Part shown: piece by piece, positions 44,097 to 52,401 of the stretch | How positions within the stretch are numbered: position 1 is the stretch's first letter | How the letters are laid out: every line of letters begins with the position of its first letter | Origin: Streptomyces sp. MspMP-M5 | Lineage (GTDB): Bacteria; Actinomycetota; Actinomycetes; Streptomycetales; Streptomycetaceae | DNA length: 64,000 nt | Direction: 5' to 3' | Assembly (NCBI RefSeq): GCF_000373585.1 | Contig: NZ_KB891907.1 | Coordinates: 1 to 64,000, forward strand | Notes under the pieces: model-generated | Told to the model about the DNA's origin: nothing | The model's input: the letters and a program-made list of their open reading frames with translations, nothing else | Databases searched by the model: none | Program-made: the position numbers and the translations under genes

Positions 44097-44927
44097 ATGA
44101 ACGCCGCAGAGCTGGCCGGATTCCTCCGAAGCCGTCGTGCCCGCGTCCAGCCGGCGGACGTGGGGCTGGACGACGGCGGGCGGCGCCAGACCCGCGGGCT
44201 GCGCCGGGCGGAGGTCGCCGACCGCGCGGGCGTGTCGCTGGACTACTACACCCGGCTGGAACAGGGCCGTCGGCTCCGGCCCTCCCGCCAAGTCGTGATC
44301 GCGCTGGCCCGGGCGCTGCAGCTCTCCGACGGCGAATGCAACTACCTGCTCGGCCTGGTCGGCGAGGCCGCCCTGCCGGCGCCCGGCTCGCGGACGCCCC
44401 ACGAGGGAGCGCTGCGCCTCCTGGGGCAGCTCGACGCCCTGCCGGCCATGGTGCTCAACTCCCGCTACGACGTCCTCGCCTGGAACCGGATGACGGACGC
44501 CCTGGTGGCGGACCTGGCGGACCTTCCCGACCGCGAACGCAACACCCTGCGCTGGCTGTTCACCGGGCGGGCCGACGCGCTCGCCCCGCCCGACCGGGCG
44601 CAGCTGGCCCACCGCTTCGTCGCCGACCTCAGGGGATCCGGCCGTTACCCGGACGATCGCGGCGTCCGGCACCTCGTCGCGGAACTCTCCCGGGAGAGCG
44701 GGGAATTCGCCGCCCTGTGGGCGCGCCATGAGGTCGGCGTCAACCGAACCGTCACCAAGACCGTGGACCACCCCGTCGCGGGTGTCCTGCAACTCAGCTG
44801 CGAGGTCCTCGCCGTTCCGGATTCCGATCAGCGCGTCATGGTGTACACGGCGGTCCCGGGCACCGGCACGGACCGTGCCCTGCGGGGTCTTCGGGAGCGG
44901 GTCGAGGAGCGGACGGCGGGCTGCTGA
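44097..44927 (+). CDS. XRE-family regulator with MmyB-like ligand domain
   Basis: A 276-aa regulator. The N-terminal helix-turn-helix reads LAGFLRSRRARVQPADVGL, RRQTRGLRRAEVADRAGVSL with the diagnostic DYYTRLEQGR. The C-terminal domain (~100-270) contains MVLNSRYDVLAWNRMTDAL and ALWARHEVGV, the MmyB-like PAS-type ligand-binding domain that binds fatty-acid-like molecules in a solved homologue. It lies divergently beside the NmrA-like reductase and probably represses it. Confidence 0.92.
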   Translation: MNAAELAGFLRSRRARVQPADVGLDDGGRRQTRGLRRAEVADRAGVSLDYYTRLEQGRRLRPSRQVVIALARALQLSDGECNYLLGLVGEAALPAPGSRTPHEGALRLLGQLDALPAMVLNSRYDVLAWNRMTDALVADLADLPDRERNTLRWLFTGRADALAPPDRAQLAHRFVADLRGSGRYPDDRGVRHLVAELSRESGEFAALWARHEVGVNRTVTKTVDHPVAGVLQLSCEVLAVPDSDQRVMVYTAVPGTGTDRALRGLRERVEERTAGC

Positions 44928-44973
44928 ACGCACGCCGGTCGAAGGCACGAAGCCGCCGCTCGGAGCTGGCCAG

Positions 44974-45298
44974 TTATGGCGCCTCGGCGGCCTCCGGCCC
45001 GGTCGTCGTCCTCAGCCCGTCGAACACCAACGGCAGCAGACGGGTGATGATGCCGTCGCCTTCCGGTGACTGCTCGGCGGCCGTCGGTGGCGAGCACTTC
45101 CCGAGCGTGGGTGTGGAGGGCGTCGATGGTGTCGCCGATGACCGCTGCCAACAGGGCGTCGCGGTGGGGGAAATGGCGGTACAGCGTGCCCGGCTCGACG
45201 CCGGCCCGCCTGGCGATGTCGTCGAGGGAGGCGTCCGCCCCCTGCTCCTGGAAGGCCGACTGGGCCGGTGCCAGGCCGGTGCGGGTGAACGTGGCCAC
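44974..45298 (-). pseudogene. Truncated TetR regulator
   Basis: The helix-turn-helix half survives (DASLDDIARRAGVEPGTLYR, HFPHRDALLAAVIGDTID). The frame then shifts near 45075, and only the last residues of a TetR C-terminus (LLPLVFDGLRTT) remain in another frame before a stop at 44974. Roughly 80 residues of the ligand domain are missing. It would leave a DNA-binding fragment at best. The 250 bp between this remnant and the erythromycin-esterase gene (45299-45555) hold a SoxR-type box and otherwise unassignable coding-like debris. Confidence 0.75.
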
Positions 45299-45517
45299 GA
45301 GTGCCGGTTCGTCGGCCGACCCGGTCGATCACGAGCGCGACCACGACCACGACCGTGCCGAGCAGTCCGGTGATGTCCTTGGTGCGCGGCTGCGTCGTCC
45401 GTCGAGAGGATCGAGTGCTCCGGCTTGCGCAGCACCAGCCGCGCCGCAGCGCGGTCGGCACGTCGAAGCCGGCCGCCGACAGGCCGTGGTGCTCGATCGA
45501 CGCGGATATGCGCCGCC

Positions 45518-45548
45518 TTGACCTCAAGTCGACTTGAGGTACCAGGCT
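45518..45548 (+). promoter_or_regulatory. SoxR/MerR-type box inside a 19-bp-spaced promoter
   Basis: TTGACC (45518-45523), 19 bp, CAGGCT (45543-45548). Within it is the perfect 20-bp palindrome ACCTCAAGTCGACTTGAGGT (45521-45540), which matches the E. coli sox box core CCTCAAG-n4-CTTGAGG. The long spacer is typical of MerR-family activation. The transcription start falls at ~45556, the ATG of the next gene, implying leaderless mRNA. Confidence 0.75.
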
Positions 45549-45555
45549 GGATGTC

Positions 45556-46800
45556 ATGATCGATGACATCGAACTTTCCCAGTCTTCTGCCGTCGGGCCC
45601 GCCGCCGCTCCCGAACTCCGCGACCCCGCCCCGCTGTCCGGTGTCGCACCGCTGTCCGACCCCGCACCGTTGTCCGGCGCCGCGCTCGACGAACTGGCCG
45701 CGAGCCTCGCGGAGGGCACCACGATCGTCGGTATCGGTGAGTCCACCCGCTCCGCCCGGGAGACCTTCGACGTGCAGGACCAGCTCTTCCGCCGGCTGGT
45801 CCGGGAGCACGGTTTCCGGGCCCTGGCCGTTCAGGACAGCGTCGACACCGCCGCTCGACTCGACCGGTTCGTGACCACCGGTGAGGGCACGGCCGCTGCC
45901 GCCCTCGACGGCGCCTGGCGCCCGATGCGCACCGTTGAGACGGCCGCCGCCCTGGAGTGGATCCGGGACTTCAACCAGGAGCATCCGCACGATCCCGTCC
46001 GCATCTTCGGCGTCCAGCCGACGCGGGCGCGCGCCGAGGACTACGACGCGGTGCTGGCACACGTCCGCGCCACGGCCCCGGACCGGCTGGCGGAGGTGGC
46101 CGCCCACCTGGAGCCGATCCGCACCGCCCACCGCGTCGACGAGCATGTGCAGCGCGCCCAGGGCATCCACCCGGGGCGCCCGTTCGCCGAGCACGCCCGG
46201 GACGCGCTGGCGCTGCTCCGCTCGTTGCCCGGCGCCGGGCAGGACGAGCGTGTCCTGGCCCGGATGCGCCGGATCGTGGAGTTCCACGAGCACAGCGTCG
46301 CCGGGCGCGGCAGCTACGCGGGCGAGGCCGCAGTGTGGGCCGACGTCCTCGGCGAGCAGCAGCGCCGGACCGGGCTGCGCGTCGTCTACTGGGACGGCAT
46401 CGCCCACACCTCGGCCACCGGGGGAACCATGGGCCTGTCCTCCGAGCGCGGCCCGCAGCCCAGCACCGGCAGCCTGCTGCGCGAGCGGCACGGCGCGGGC
46501 TACGCCTCCGTGGCCGTCGGCTTCCATCACGGGGACCTCGGCGTCGTCACCGTCCCCGAGCCGGCCGGCGACTTCCTCGACGCCCGGCTCGGCGCGGTGG
46601 ACCTGCCCGTCCACTGGCTGGATCTGCGCCGTGCCGACGTCCGCCGCCGCTGGGACGGACCGGCGAAGCTCCGGGTCATCAGCGGTGTCTACGACCCGTC
46701 CCGGGACGCCCGCGAACACCTCGCGGTGGCCTCCCTCGCCGACGCCTTCGACGTGCTCGTCCACGTCCGCCGGGCGACCCCGGTGCAGTGGCTGCCGTAG
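45556..46800 (+). CDS. Erythromycin-esterase-like protein
   Basis: A 414-aa protein of the Ere superfamily. The start motif in true esterases is GLGEATHG, with a catalytic His; here it is GIGESTRSARE with Arg65 in its place. Other family blocks are present: FRALAVQDSVDTAARLDRF, RPMRTVETAAALEWIRDFN, HDPVRIFGVQPT and VVYWDGIAHTSATGG. Two Ala/Pro repeats (APLSG, APLSD) sit near the N-terminus. Macrolide hydrolysis is uncertain because of the altered His. The gene lies right behind a redox-type MerR box, so a stress role is possible. Confidence 0.8.
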   Translation: MIDDIELSQSSAVGPAAAPELRDPAPLSGVAPLSDPAPLSGAALDELAASLAEGTTIVGIGESTRSARETFDVQDQLFRRLVREHGFRALAVQDSVDTAARLDRFVTTGEGTAAAALDGAWRPMRTVETAAALEWIRDFNQEHPHDPVRIFGVQPTRARAEDYDAVLAHVRATAPDRLAEVAAHLEPIRTAHRVDEHVQRAQGIHPGRPFAEHARDALALLRSLPGAGQDERVLARMRRIVEFHEHSVAGRGSYAGEAAVWADVLGEQQRRTGLRVVYWDGIAHTSATGGTMGLSSERGPQPSTGSLLRERHGAGYASVAVGFHHGDLGVVTVPEPAGDFLDARLGAVDLPVHWLDLRRADVRRRWDGPAKLRVISGVYDPSRDAREHLAVASLADAFDVLVHVRRATPVQWLP

Positions 46801-46995
46801 TCCGCGCCATGCTTCCCGGACGTCCGCGAGGACACTTCGGCCCCGGCCAAACGGAAATTCCGCATACTGGGATCAGGGCAGCCGGTACGCACGCCGTGCC
46901 GGCGCCCGCGTCAGTCGGCCCGCAGCGCAGAGGGTCCTCTCCCGGCCGGTGCGCCGGGTCCGTGGCCGTCTGTTCGCCCTGGGCTGGGTACCCTG

Positions 46996-47170
46996 ATGGG
47001 CCCGCTCGACGGCCGCCAGCACCCGCACCAGTACCCGCCCGAAGTCCTCGCGGAGGCCGCCGCGCTGGGGCCGGACCCGTACCCGACCCGCCCCTCCTAC
47101 GGGCACTACCTGCGCTGGGTCTTCCAACGCGTCGTGGACACCGCGCCGGACCACGTCATCCGGTACTGCC
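46996..47170 (+). pseudogene. Remnant of an FAD/NAD(P)-binding protein
   Basis: Only ~58 residues match: QYPPEVLAEAAALGPDPYPT, then SYGHYLRWVFQRVVDTAP, as in the N-terminal part of Streptomyces FAD/NAD(P)-binding proteins. Sequence upstream (46801-46995) shows nothing recognisable and the frame continues into unrelated residues. It directly precedes the lyase fragment, so a deletion has joined two broken genes. Confidence 0.5.
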
Positions 47171-47217
47171 CTGGCGCACCGCGCGCCCCCCCTGCCCGGC
47201 TCGGCGCGGTGCTCGCC

Positions 47218-47560
47218 ACAGTTACCGGGCGCTCGGCAAGTTCGCCGTGGGCGTCCAGAGCCTCTCCCGCGCCGAGATCGCCGAGGTCGCCGAGCCGGCC
47301 GCGGTGGGCCGGGGCGTCTCGTCCGCGATGCCGCACAAACGGAACCCGGCCTTGGCCACTCTCGTCCGGTCGGCTGCGCTCCAAGTCCCCTCGATCTCCC
47401 TGGTGTTGGCCCGGGTGATGCTGGCCGAGGACGAGCGGCCGGCCGGTGCCTGGCACGCCGAGTGGCAGTCGATGCGGGACTGTCTGCGCCTGGCCGGCGC
47501 TACCGCAATCCGCCTCACCACCGAAACCCATGGGCGCGACCTGGACCACACCATCGCCGC
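47218..47560 (+). pseudogene. Remnant of a PcaB-type (3-carboxymuconate cycloisomerase) lyase
   Basis: A 110-residue piece with the lyase-superfamily signature SSAMPHKRNP. It is followed by LVRSAALQVPSISLVLARVM and LAEDERPAGAWHAEWQSMRD, the stretch that follows the signature in PcaB and adenylosuccinate-lyase-like enzymes. Both the N-terminal ~250 residues and the C-terminus are missing, and no start codon is available. It shows that protocatechuate-type catabolism genes once lay here. Confidence 0.75.
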
Positions 47561-47730
47561 CGCCGAGCCTGAAAAACCACTGGCTGGCTCAACCGCCCGA
47601 CGGGAAGATCGCTCGGGGTACGCGTCGCCGGAGGGCCGTACGCTCACGTGTGCACAATGACCGCCCGCCACCGCCCGCCCGGCTCGTCCAACGGTGGGTG
47701 AGCCGACAACGTACGTACGGAGGAAACACC

Positions 47731-48111
47731 ATGGCCCTGATCACCCTGGGAGTCGTCGCCGTGGACTGCCCGGACCCCCGGGCCCTCGCCCGCTTCTACG
47801 CGGCCGTGCTCGACTGGGAGGTGGTGGACGACGGCCGCCTCGACTGGGTGGAGGTCGCCGGCCCGGACGGGCGCACGCTCGCCTTCCAACGTGCCGAGAA
47901 CTACCGTCCGCCGCAGTGGCCGGGCCAGGAGGTGCCGCAGCAACTGCACCTGGACTTCGATGTCCGCCGCGAGGACATCGAGGAGGCCGAGCGGAAGGTG
48001 CTCGCACTGGGCGCCCGGCCCGTCCCGCACGAGGAGGGGGAACGGGACTTCCGGGTCTATCTGGACCCGGCCGGTCATCCCTTCTGCCTGTGCCTGTGCA
48101 AGGCGGAGTAG
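47731..48111 (+). CDS. VOC-superfamily (glyoxalase-like) protein
   Basis: A 126-aa single-domain VOC protein: VVAVDCPDPRALARFYAAVL (first beta-alpha-beta unit), then QLHLDFDV (metal-ligand strand) and the end FRVYLDPAGHPFCLCLC (Glu/His position). GGAGG lies upstream of the ATG at a good distance. Such proteins act in antibiotic sequestration, dioxygenation or isomerisation; the partner is unknown. It forms a short head-to-tail pair with the acetyltransferase gene, 40 nt downstream. Confidence 0.88.
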   Translation: MALITLGVVAVDCPDPRALARFYAAVLDWEVVDDGRLDWVEVAGPDGRTLAFQRAENYRPPQWPGQEVPQQLHLDFDVRREDIEEAERKVLALGARPVPHEEGERDFRVYLDPAGHPFCLCLCKAE

Positions 48112-48150
48112 GCGGCACCTCCTGGGCTTCGCACCAGGCCGTAAGGGACC

Positions 48151-48741
48151 ATGCCGCGCATGACCCTAGCCATCGCACCCGCCATCCAGGCCGGGACCCT
48201 CTCGGTCACCGCTCAGCCCGTCCTCCCCTCCCGCGACGGTGACGTGCTGCTGCGCCCCTGGGAGGCGGAGGACGCTCCCGTCCTCCAACGCGCCTACGAA
48301 GACCCGTCGATCCGGCGCTGGCACACGCACCATGTGACCTCGCCGGCGGAGGCCCGGGACTGGATCGCGGCTGCCCGCCGATCCTGGGAACAAGAGCAGG
48401 CCGCCCAGTGGGCCGTCATGCGGGGCGGCGACGTCCTCGGCCGGATGGACCTGCGCTGGCTCGACCTCGTCCACGGCCTCGCCGAGTGCGCGTACTGGGT
48501 CCTGCCGCGGGCCCGCGGCACCGGCGTCGCCCCGCGGGCCCTCGCCACGTTGGCGGCCTGGGCGCTGGACGAGGCCGGCTTCCACCGCCTCGAACTCGCC
48601 CACTCGGTCGCCAACGAAGCCTCCTGCCGGGTGGCCGCCAAGTCCGGCTTCGCCTGGGAGAGCACCCGCCGCAGCGCACATCTGCAATCGGACGGCTGGC
48701 ACGACATGCACGTCCACGCGCGCGTCCAGGGCGATGCCTGA
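48151..48741 (+). CDS. GNAT-family N-acetyltransferase
   Basis: A 196-aa RimJ/RimL-type acetyltransferase: LLRPWEAEDAPVLQRAYEDP (motif C/D start), ECAYWVLPRARGTGVAPRAL (acetyl-CoA pyrophosphate loop, motif A) and NEASCRVAAKSGFAWESTRR (motif B). It probably acetylates an amino group on a protein N-terminus or a small molecule. It follows the VOC gene closely on the same strand. ATG 48151 is the only reasonable start. Confidence 0.88.
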   Translation: MPRMTLAIAPAIQAGTLSVTAQPVLPSRDGDVLLRPWEAEDAPVLQRAYEDPSIRRWHTHHVTSPAEARDWIAAARRSWEQEQAAQWAVMRGGDVLGRMDLRWLDLVHGLAECAYWVLPRARGTGVAPRALATLAAWALDEAGFHRLELAHSVANEASCRVAAKSGFAWESTRRSAHLQSDGWHDMHVHARVQGDA

Positions 48742-48762
48742 GCCGTTCCCCACTCCGGAAAG

Positions 48763-48781
48763 TTAGCTTAGGCTTTCCTAA
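48763..48781 (+). promoter_or_regulatory. Iron box (DmdR/IdeR operator)
   Basis: TTAGCTTAGGCTTTCCTAA matches the actinobacterial iron box TTAGGTTAGGCTAACCTAA at 16 of 19 positions, with both outer half-sites conserved. It ends 57 nt before the alpha/beta hydrolase start, so that gene should be repressed when iron is plentiful. Confidence 0.8.
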
Positions 48782-48838
48782 ATAGCGCTATGCTCAAGAC
48801 AACAGGCGCAAGACCGGAATCCGCATCGGGGGCCACCT

Positions 48839-49747
48839 GTGGCACAAGGACGGCAGAACACCAACGCCACAGGCGGCCAGGCACATCCGCACAGTCAGGG
48901 CGTGCCCGGCCTCGCCCCCACGCGCGACGGCCGTCGGCTGTACTACCAGCGTCTGGCGGCCGTGGGCGGTCCGGCCCAGGCACCCACCATCGTCTGCGAA
49001 GGCGGCCTGGCGGCCTCGCGTTCGTACTGGGCACCCTTCCAACAGGCGGTCAAGGGCGTCGCGTCGAGCGTGGTCTACGACCGCAGCGGTCTCGGCCGCA
49101 GCGCCCCCGCCGCCGGCTCGCGACGCCTGGCGGCGCTCGCCCGGGACCTCAACGACCTGCTGGACCATCTCGGCCCGGGGCCCTTCGTCCTGGTCGGCCA
49201 CAGCTGGGGCGGCCCGCTGGTACGGCTGGCTGCCGCCGAACGACCGGATCGCATCGCCGGCCTCATGCTCGTCGACCCCACCGACGAGGCATGCCCCTTG
49301 CTGCTCCAGCCGTCCACGCGACGCCAGGAACGCCTGGGCCAGTACCTGAGTGCGGCGCTGGCGCGCCTCGGCCTGCTCGGTTTCGCCTACCGCTCCCTCA
49401 CCGCCGCACTGCCCGCGGACGCCGCCGCGGACATGCGCGCCGAAGGCTATTCCTTGCGCGCGCTACGCACCCGGGCACGCGAACTGGAAGACATCGAGGG
49501 TGACTTGAGATCCCTCCTGGCCGGCCCTCCGCCGCTCCCGGACATCCCCCTCACCGTGGTCTCGGCGGGCCGCACGTCCATCGGCATGCCCCGCCGCGTC
49601 CGCGCACAGGCCACCGCCTCGCAACTGCACCGGGCGCGCCAGTCACCGCGCGGCCGCCACGTGGTGATCCCCCACGCGGACCACATGGTGCCGGTCACCG
49701 CCCCCACCGAACTCGCCGAGGAGGCCACCCGGCTACTGGGCCGCTGA
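48839..49747 (+). CDS. Alpha/beta hydrolase, probably iron-regulated
   Basis: A 302-aa hydrolase. The nucleophile elbow is GHSWGG (Ser), the oxyanion strand is VCEGGLAASRSYW, a VVYDRSGLGRS segment follows, and the catalytic His is in PHADHMVPV near the C-terminus. The cap region is helical. Its promoter carries a strong iron box, so it may hydrolyse a ferric-siderophore ester or a related compound under iron starvation. It lacks a signal peptide. The GTG start at 48839 has only a weak ribosome site (GGGG). Confidence 0.82.
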   Translation: MAQGRQNTNATGGQAHPHSQGVPGLAPTRDGRRLYYQRLAAVGGPAQAPTIVCEGGLAASRSYWAPFQQAVKGVASSVVYDRSGLGRSAPAAGSRRLAALARDLNDLLDHLGPGPFVLVGHSWGGPLVRLAAAERPDRIAGLMLVDPTDEACPLLLQPSTRRQERLGQYLSAALARLGLLGFAYRSLTAALPADAAADMRAEGYSLRALRTRARELEDIEGDLRSLLAGPPPLPDIPLTVVSAGRTSIGMPRRVRAQATASQLHRARQSPRGRHVVIPHADHMVPVTAPTELAEEATRLLGR

Positions 49748-49783
49748 CCGGCGACGTGCACCGTCGGTTGCGGCCCTCGCGGT

Positions 49784-51604
49784 TCACTGCACGCCCCCTC
49801 GCTCCAGCGCCGTGACCCGCTCCGCGGGCAGGGCCTGGTCGAAGACCTGCACGTTCTTGATGCTGCCGGAGAAGAAGTCGACGGGCCGACCGCCGAACGT
49901 GGCGCGGCCGATCATGAGGGCGCCGGGCTTGGTGTCGGGACGGGTGTCGGTGGCCGTGCCCTGCCGTCTGCCGTTGACGTAGAGGTGGAGTCGGTGGGCG
50001 GCGGCGTCACACACCCCCACCAGGTGGGTCCACGTGTTCAGCACGGGTGGTTCTGCCCCGAGCGTCCGGACGCCCGGCCGGGAGAACGCCCACCGGTGGT
50101 CGGAGCCGGAGTACTGGAGGTAGAACGAGCTGCTGTCGGCGGCGCCTTGACTGACGATGGTGGCGAAGCCGCTCGCGCTGGTGAGGTAGACCCAGGCGGA
50201 GACGGTGAAGCTGTGCCCCGGGGCGGTGTCGAGTACGGGGCCGCGCGTGGTGATCTGACTGCTGACGCCGTTGAAGAGCGCGGCGCCGCTGTTGCCCACG
50301 CCCCAGCGGACATCGGACGCCGTGCCGTCATGGGCGCCCACCGCGTCCGCCGCGCGATGGCCCGAGTGCTCGTCAAGTCGCCATGTCCCGACGGGTTTTG
50401 GTCCGGTGGGCCGGGCCGGTTCGTCCCCCGGAGCGCTGTCGTGGCTGGCCGTGAGGGCCATGGGAATGCCCACCGCGGCGACGGCCGCCGCCGCGGCTGC
50501 CGAGATCAGAAGCGTACGCCGGGTGGCGCCGCGCCGGCCCGAGCTCCCGGCCGGACGCAGCTGCGCGTCCGTCATCTGTGCCCGTCCGGGAGCCGGCAGA
50601 GCGCCCGCTGCCGGAGTCCGATGGACACTCGGCGCCGGAGTCGGAGCGGCGCCGGGCAGGGGAGTTCCGGGGGCGGTCGGCGCCGCCGGCAGCCCGCCGC
50701 CGGGCCGGCGCCCCGGAGGAGGGGCTCCGCCCGGCGCACCAGGATGCACGGAGCTCTCGGCCCCGGACGGTGCGGCTGCGGCCGGTCCGACTTCCGCCCC
50801 GGCACCCGCACCGCACCGGCCGAGGATCTCCCGAGGCGTGGGGCGCCGGGCGGGATCCTTGGCCAGGCAGTCGGTGATCAGCGTGCGCAGCGCGGGGTCG
50901 GTGACCGTGTCGAGGTCGGGGGTGTCGTGGACGACCCGGTAGAGGAGGGACGCCAGATGGCCGTCGCCGAACGGGTTGCCGCCGGTGGCCGCGTAGGCCA
51001 GGACCGTGCCGAGGGAGAAGACGTCGCTGGGCGGTCCGATCTCCTCGCCGTTCGCCTGCTCCGGCGACATGAATCCCGGCGAGCCGAGCGCAAACCCGGT
51101 CATGGTGAGGGAACTGCCCTCGACGACCCGGGCTATCCCGAAGTCGATGACCCGCGGCCCGTCCGTGGCGAGCAGCACATTGGAGGGCTTGAGGTCGCGA
51201 TGGACGAGGTGCGCTCCGTGGATCGACACCAACGCCTCGGCGAGGCCGGCGGCCAGGGCGAACACGCGAGCTGTGGGCATCGGCCCCCAGTCGCTGACCG
51301 CACGCTCCAGTGACGGTCCGGAGATGTAACTGGTCACCAACCAGGGTTCGGGCGCGTCCGGATCCGCGTCGATCACCGGCGCGGTGAACGCCCCGCTCAC
51401 CGCGCGTGCGGCCTGCACCTCCCGGCGGAACCGGGAACGGAAGTCCGGTTGATCGAGCAGCGCCGCGTGCACGACCTTGACCGCAACTTGCCGGCCGCCG
51501 GGCGAGCGCCCTAGGAAGACCCGCCCCATGCCACCGGCGCCGAGCCGTTCCAACAACTGGTACCCGCCGATGGACCGGGGATCGTCCGGATCCAGCGCTG
51601 CCAC
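49784..51604 (-). CDS. Membrane serine/threonine kinase with extracellular LamG-like sensor
   Basis: A 606-aa PknB-type kinase. The kinase domain (~12-265) includes LLERLGAGGMGRVFLG, VAVKVVHA (ATP lysine), VHRDLKPSNVLL, VIDFGIARVVEG and FMSPEQANGEE. A Pro-rich linker, then a membrane segment (TLLISAAAAAAVAAVGIPMA, ~385-405), lead to a ~190-residue beta-sandwich. That domain contains GTWRLDEHSGHRAADAVGAH and HLYVNGRRQGTATDTR, as in LamG/concanavalin lectins. It probably senses cell-surface sugars. The GTG start at 51604 has GGGAGGGG; the longer frame upstream is not supported. Confidence 0.88.
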   Translation of the reverse strand: MAALDPDDPRSIGGYQLLERLGAGGMGRVFLGRSPGGRQVAVKVVHAALLDQPDFRSRFRREVQAARAVSGAFTAPVIDADPDAPEPWLVTSYISGPSLERAVSDWGPMPTARVFALAAGLAEALVSIHGAHLVHRDLKPSNVLLATDGPRVIDFGIARVVEGSSLTMTGFALGSPGFMSPEQANGEEIGPPSDVFSLGTVLAYAATGGNPFGDGHLASLLYRVVHDTPDLDTVTDPALRTLITDCLAKDPARRPTPREILGRCGAGAGAEVGPAAAAPSGAESSVHPGAPGGAPPPGRRPGGGLPAAPTAPGTPLPGAAPTPAPSVHRTPAAGALPAPGRAQMTDAQLRPAGSSGRRGATRRTLLISAAAAAAVAAVGIPMALTASHDSAPGDEPARPTGPKPVGTWRLDEHSGHRAADAVGAHDGTASDVRWGVGNSGAALFNGVSSQITTRGPVLDTAPGHSFTVSAWVYLTSASGFATIVSQGAADSSSFYLQYSGSDHRWAFSRPGVRTLGAEPPVLNTWTHLVGVCDAAAHRLHLYVNGRRQGTATDTRPDTKPGALMIGRATFGGRPVDFFSGSIKNVQVFDQALPAERVTALERGGVQ

Positions 51605-51881
51605 AAACCCCTCCCGCGCGGTCGACCCGGCCACTTCCGCCCGGGCGGCCTTCCAGCATAGGGGCGGCCGCATACCGCCTCGGCGCGCCCTCTGGCCTCG
51701 TCCAAGGGCAGCGCAGGAGAGGGGCTCGACGGCTTCGTAGCCGGGTCTTCCGGGTGCTCGCCTACGTACCGGGCTGAGGCGGGTGCGTGAGGCAGCTCAC
51801 GTCTGAGGACTGCATAGCGGGACGTGGGTCAATGCCTTTGTAGGGGTGTAGGCGAGTGTCGAGAGGCGGGGGACGGCGTTG

Positions 51882-52388
51882 ATGGGGCAGTTGCGGGCCG
51901 ATGCGTTCGACCGGTTCGTGGCGGCTCGTTGGTCGGCGCTGCTTCACCTGGCGCATCTGCTCACTGGTGGAGATCGGCATCGGGCCGAGGATCTGCTGCA
52001 GGAGGCCCTGGTGAAGCTGTGGTTCGCATGGCCGAGGGTGGCCGAGCAGGCGCCGGAGGCGTATGTGCGCCGGGTGCTGGCCCGTGCGGCGGCTCGCGCG
52101 GCGCGACGTCGCTGGTGGGGCGAGCGTCCGGTGGAGCGGTTGCCGGAGCTTCCCGAGGCCGGCGACGAGGCCGCTGCCGTGGAGGAACGGACGCGGTTGG
52201 AGGCCGCGTTGGCACTGCTGCCGGTGCGGCAGCGCGCCGCGGTGGTGCTGCGCTACTACCAGGACCTGTCCGAGGTGCAGGTCGCCGAGGCGCTGGGGTG
52301 TCCGGTGGGCACCGTCCGGTCCCTTACGTCCCGGGGCGTGACGCGGTTGCGGCAGGTCCTGGGTGATGCCGTCGAGCCGGTGAAGTGA
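51882..52388 (+). CDS. ECF sigma factor, SigE family
   Basis: A 168-aa RNA polymerase sigma factor. Region 2 is FVAARWSALLHLAHLLTGG with HRAEDLLQEALVKLWFAWPR, and region 4 is LPVRQRAAVVLRYYQDLSE with PVGTVRSLTSRGVTRLRQVL. The layout and W-rich loop match the Streptomyces SigE-family extracytoplasmic factors, which activate cell-envelope or stress genes. ATG 51882 was chosen over the adjacent TTG. It is cotranscribed with a membrane protein starting 13 nt after the stop, which is the likely anti-sigma. The kinase is divergent. Confidence 0.9.
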   Translation: MGQLRADAFDRFVAARWSALLHLAHLLTGGDRHRAEDLLQEALVKLWFAWPRVAEQAPEAYVRRVLARAAARAARRRWWGERPVERLPELPEAGDEAAAVEERTRLEAALALLPVRQRAAVVLRYYQDLSEVQVAEALGCPVGTVRSLTSRGVTRLRQVLGDAVEPVK

Positions 52389-52401
52389 AGGAGGAGACAT
52401 C

